From the NCBI GenBank assembly GCA_003566935.1, contig PXBM01000091.1, positions 1 through 5,904 on the forward strand: a stretch of DNA of 5,904 nucleotides, given 5' to 3'. Shown piece by piece: positions 5,391 through 5,904 of the stretch. Both the position numbers and the translations under genes were made by a program. The notes below the pieces were generated by a model. The model saw nothing but the letters and a program-made list of their open reading frames with translations, made no database searches and was not told the DNA's origin. Position 1 is the stretch's first letter; each line of letters opens with the position of its first letter. This DNA comes from Syntrophomonadaceae bacterium (GTDB taxonomy: Bacteria > Bacillota > Dethiobacteria > DTU022).

Positions 5391-5904
5391 TTGCAAGCGC
5401 TACTGGTTTTGGAAGACGGTTTCAGCCTGCGGGGCGAAGTATTTTCGGGAAAGGGCGAAGTATTCGGTGAAGTGGTTTTTAATACTTCAATGACAGGTTA
5501 CCAGGAGATGGTTACCGACCCTTCCTACCGGGGTCAGATCCTGACATTGACCTGCCCCCTTGTTGGTAACTACGGAGTTAATGAAGAAGATGCTGAATCA
5601 GCCGGGCCCACAGTGGACGGCTTTTTAATTAGGGAAAACTGCCGGCGACCGCGAAATCGGAGAGCATCGGAATCACTACAAGGGTACCTTAACCGTCACA
5701 ATATTATCGGCGCTGAAGGCCTAGATACCCGTTCCCTGACCCTTCACCTGCGCAGCGCAGGGACAATGTTCGGAGCTATATCCACCCTGGAAAGTGATCC
5801 GCAGACTCTCTTAAATAAAGTAATTGCTGCAAAAGAAAAATACGACCGTGACCTGGTGGCGGAAGTTTCCTGTGACAACTTATATCATTGGGATAGCAGT
5901 CACA
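5391..5904 (+). CDS. carA: Carbamoyl-phosphate synthase small subunit, N-terminal part (3' end outside window)
   Basis: The frame is open from a TTG start to the window edge: 171 codons with no stop. The product is the glutaminase subunit that supplies ammonia to CarB for carbamoyl phosphate, used in pyrimidine and arginine synthesis. The part seen is the CarA-specific N-terminal domain: QALLVLEDG, FGEVVFNTSMTGYQEMVTDPSY at 25-46, PLVGNYGVN at 56-64, and the GLDTRSLTLHLRSAGTM segment (110-126). The class I amidotransferase domain with the catalytic cysteine lies beyond the window. The TTG is supported by the Shine-Dalgarno and by homologous N-terminal sequence immediately after it; starting at the in-frame ATG (Met34) would cut into the conserved motif. 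In residues 84-95 the family usually reads close to PSNWR, whereas here it is PRNRR, a local divergence without net frame change. Whether it belongs to a pyrimidine or arginine operon cannot be seen. Confidence 0.95.
   Translation, partial: MQALLVLEDGFSLRGEVFSGKGEVFGEVVFNTSMTGYQEMVTDPSYRGQILTLTCPLVGNYGVNEEDAESAGPTVDGFLIRENCRRPRNRRASESLQGYLNRHNIIGAEGLDTRSLTLHLRSAGTMFGAISTLESDPQTLLNKVIAAKEKYDRDLVAEVSCDNLYHWDSSH

Overview
This window is an almost complete tryptophan biosynthesis operon, all on the + strand, followed by the start of the carbamoyl-phosphate synthetase operon. The order is trpE (3' end only), trpG, trpD, trpC, trpF, trpB, trpA, then a 108-base gap with a promoter, then carA (5' part only). 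No mobile element, CRISPR array, tRNA, rRNA or foreign-looking insert is visible, and I see no undescribed biological system. It is a conventional locus with a few unusual details at gene junctions.

The organism is probably a low- to mid-GC Gram-positive of the Bacillota, most likely Clostridia (a Peptococcaceae/Desulfotomaculum-like relative is a guess). The reasons are the strong AGGAGG-type ribosome binding sites, GTG and TTG starts, the tight trpEGDCFBA order with unfused monofunctional enzymes, and a trpG inside the operon, unlike the Bacillus subtilis arrangement where that subunit is encoded elsewhere. There is no trpCF or trpGD fusion of the enterobacterial kind.

The genes work as one pathway. 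TrpE and TrpG turn chorismate and glutamine into anthranilate. TrpD adds phosphoribosyl from PRPP, TrpF isomerises the product, TrpC closes the indole ring, and the TrpA-TrpB complex cleaves indole-glycerol phosphate and joins indole to serine. Junctions are very tight: trpE/trpG overlap by 4 bases, trpG/trpD by 53, trpD/trpC are 5 bases apart, trpC/trpF overlap by 10, trpF/trpB by 17 and trpB/trpA by 4. This implies one transcript with translational coupling. The operon's own promoter and attenuator lie upstream of the window.

The most interesting points are these. (1) The trpG tail appears extended by loss of one base, which bypasses three stacked stop codons (TAG TAA TGA) at 816-824 and creates the 53-base overlap with trpD. 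(2) At trpD/trpC a good Shine-Dalgarno lies 37 bases from the trpC start, and a hairpin between them could bring it to normal spacing. (3) No intrinsic terminator is visible after trpA, and a strong -10 box drives carA from the gap, so trp transcription may run into the car genes. (4) carA starts with TTG and would be mis-started by an ATG-only gene caller.
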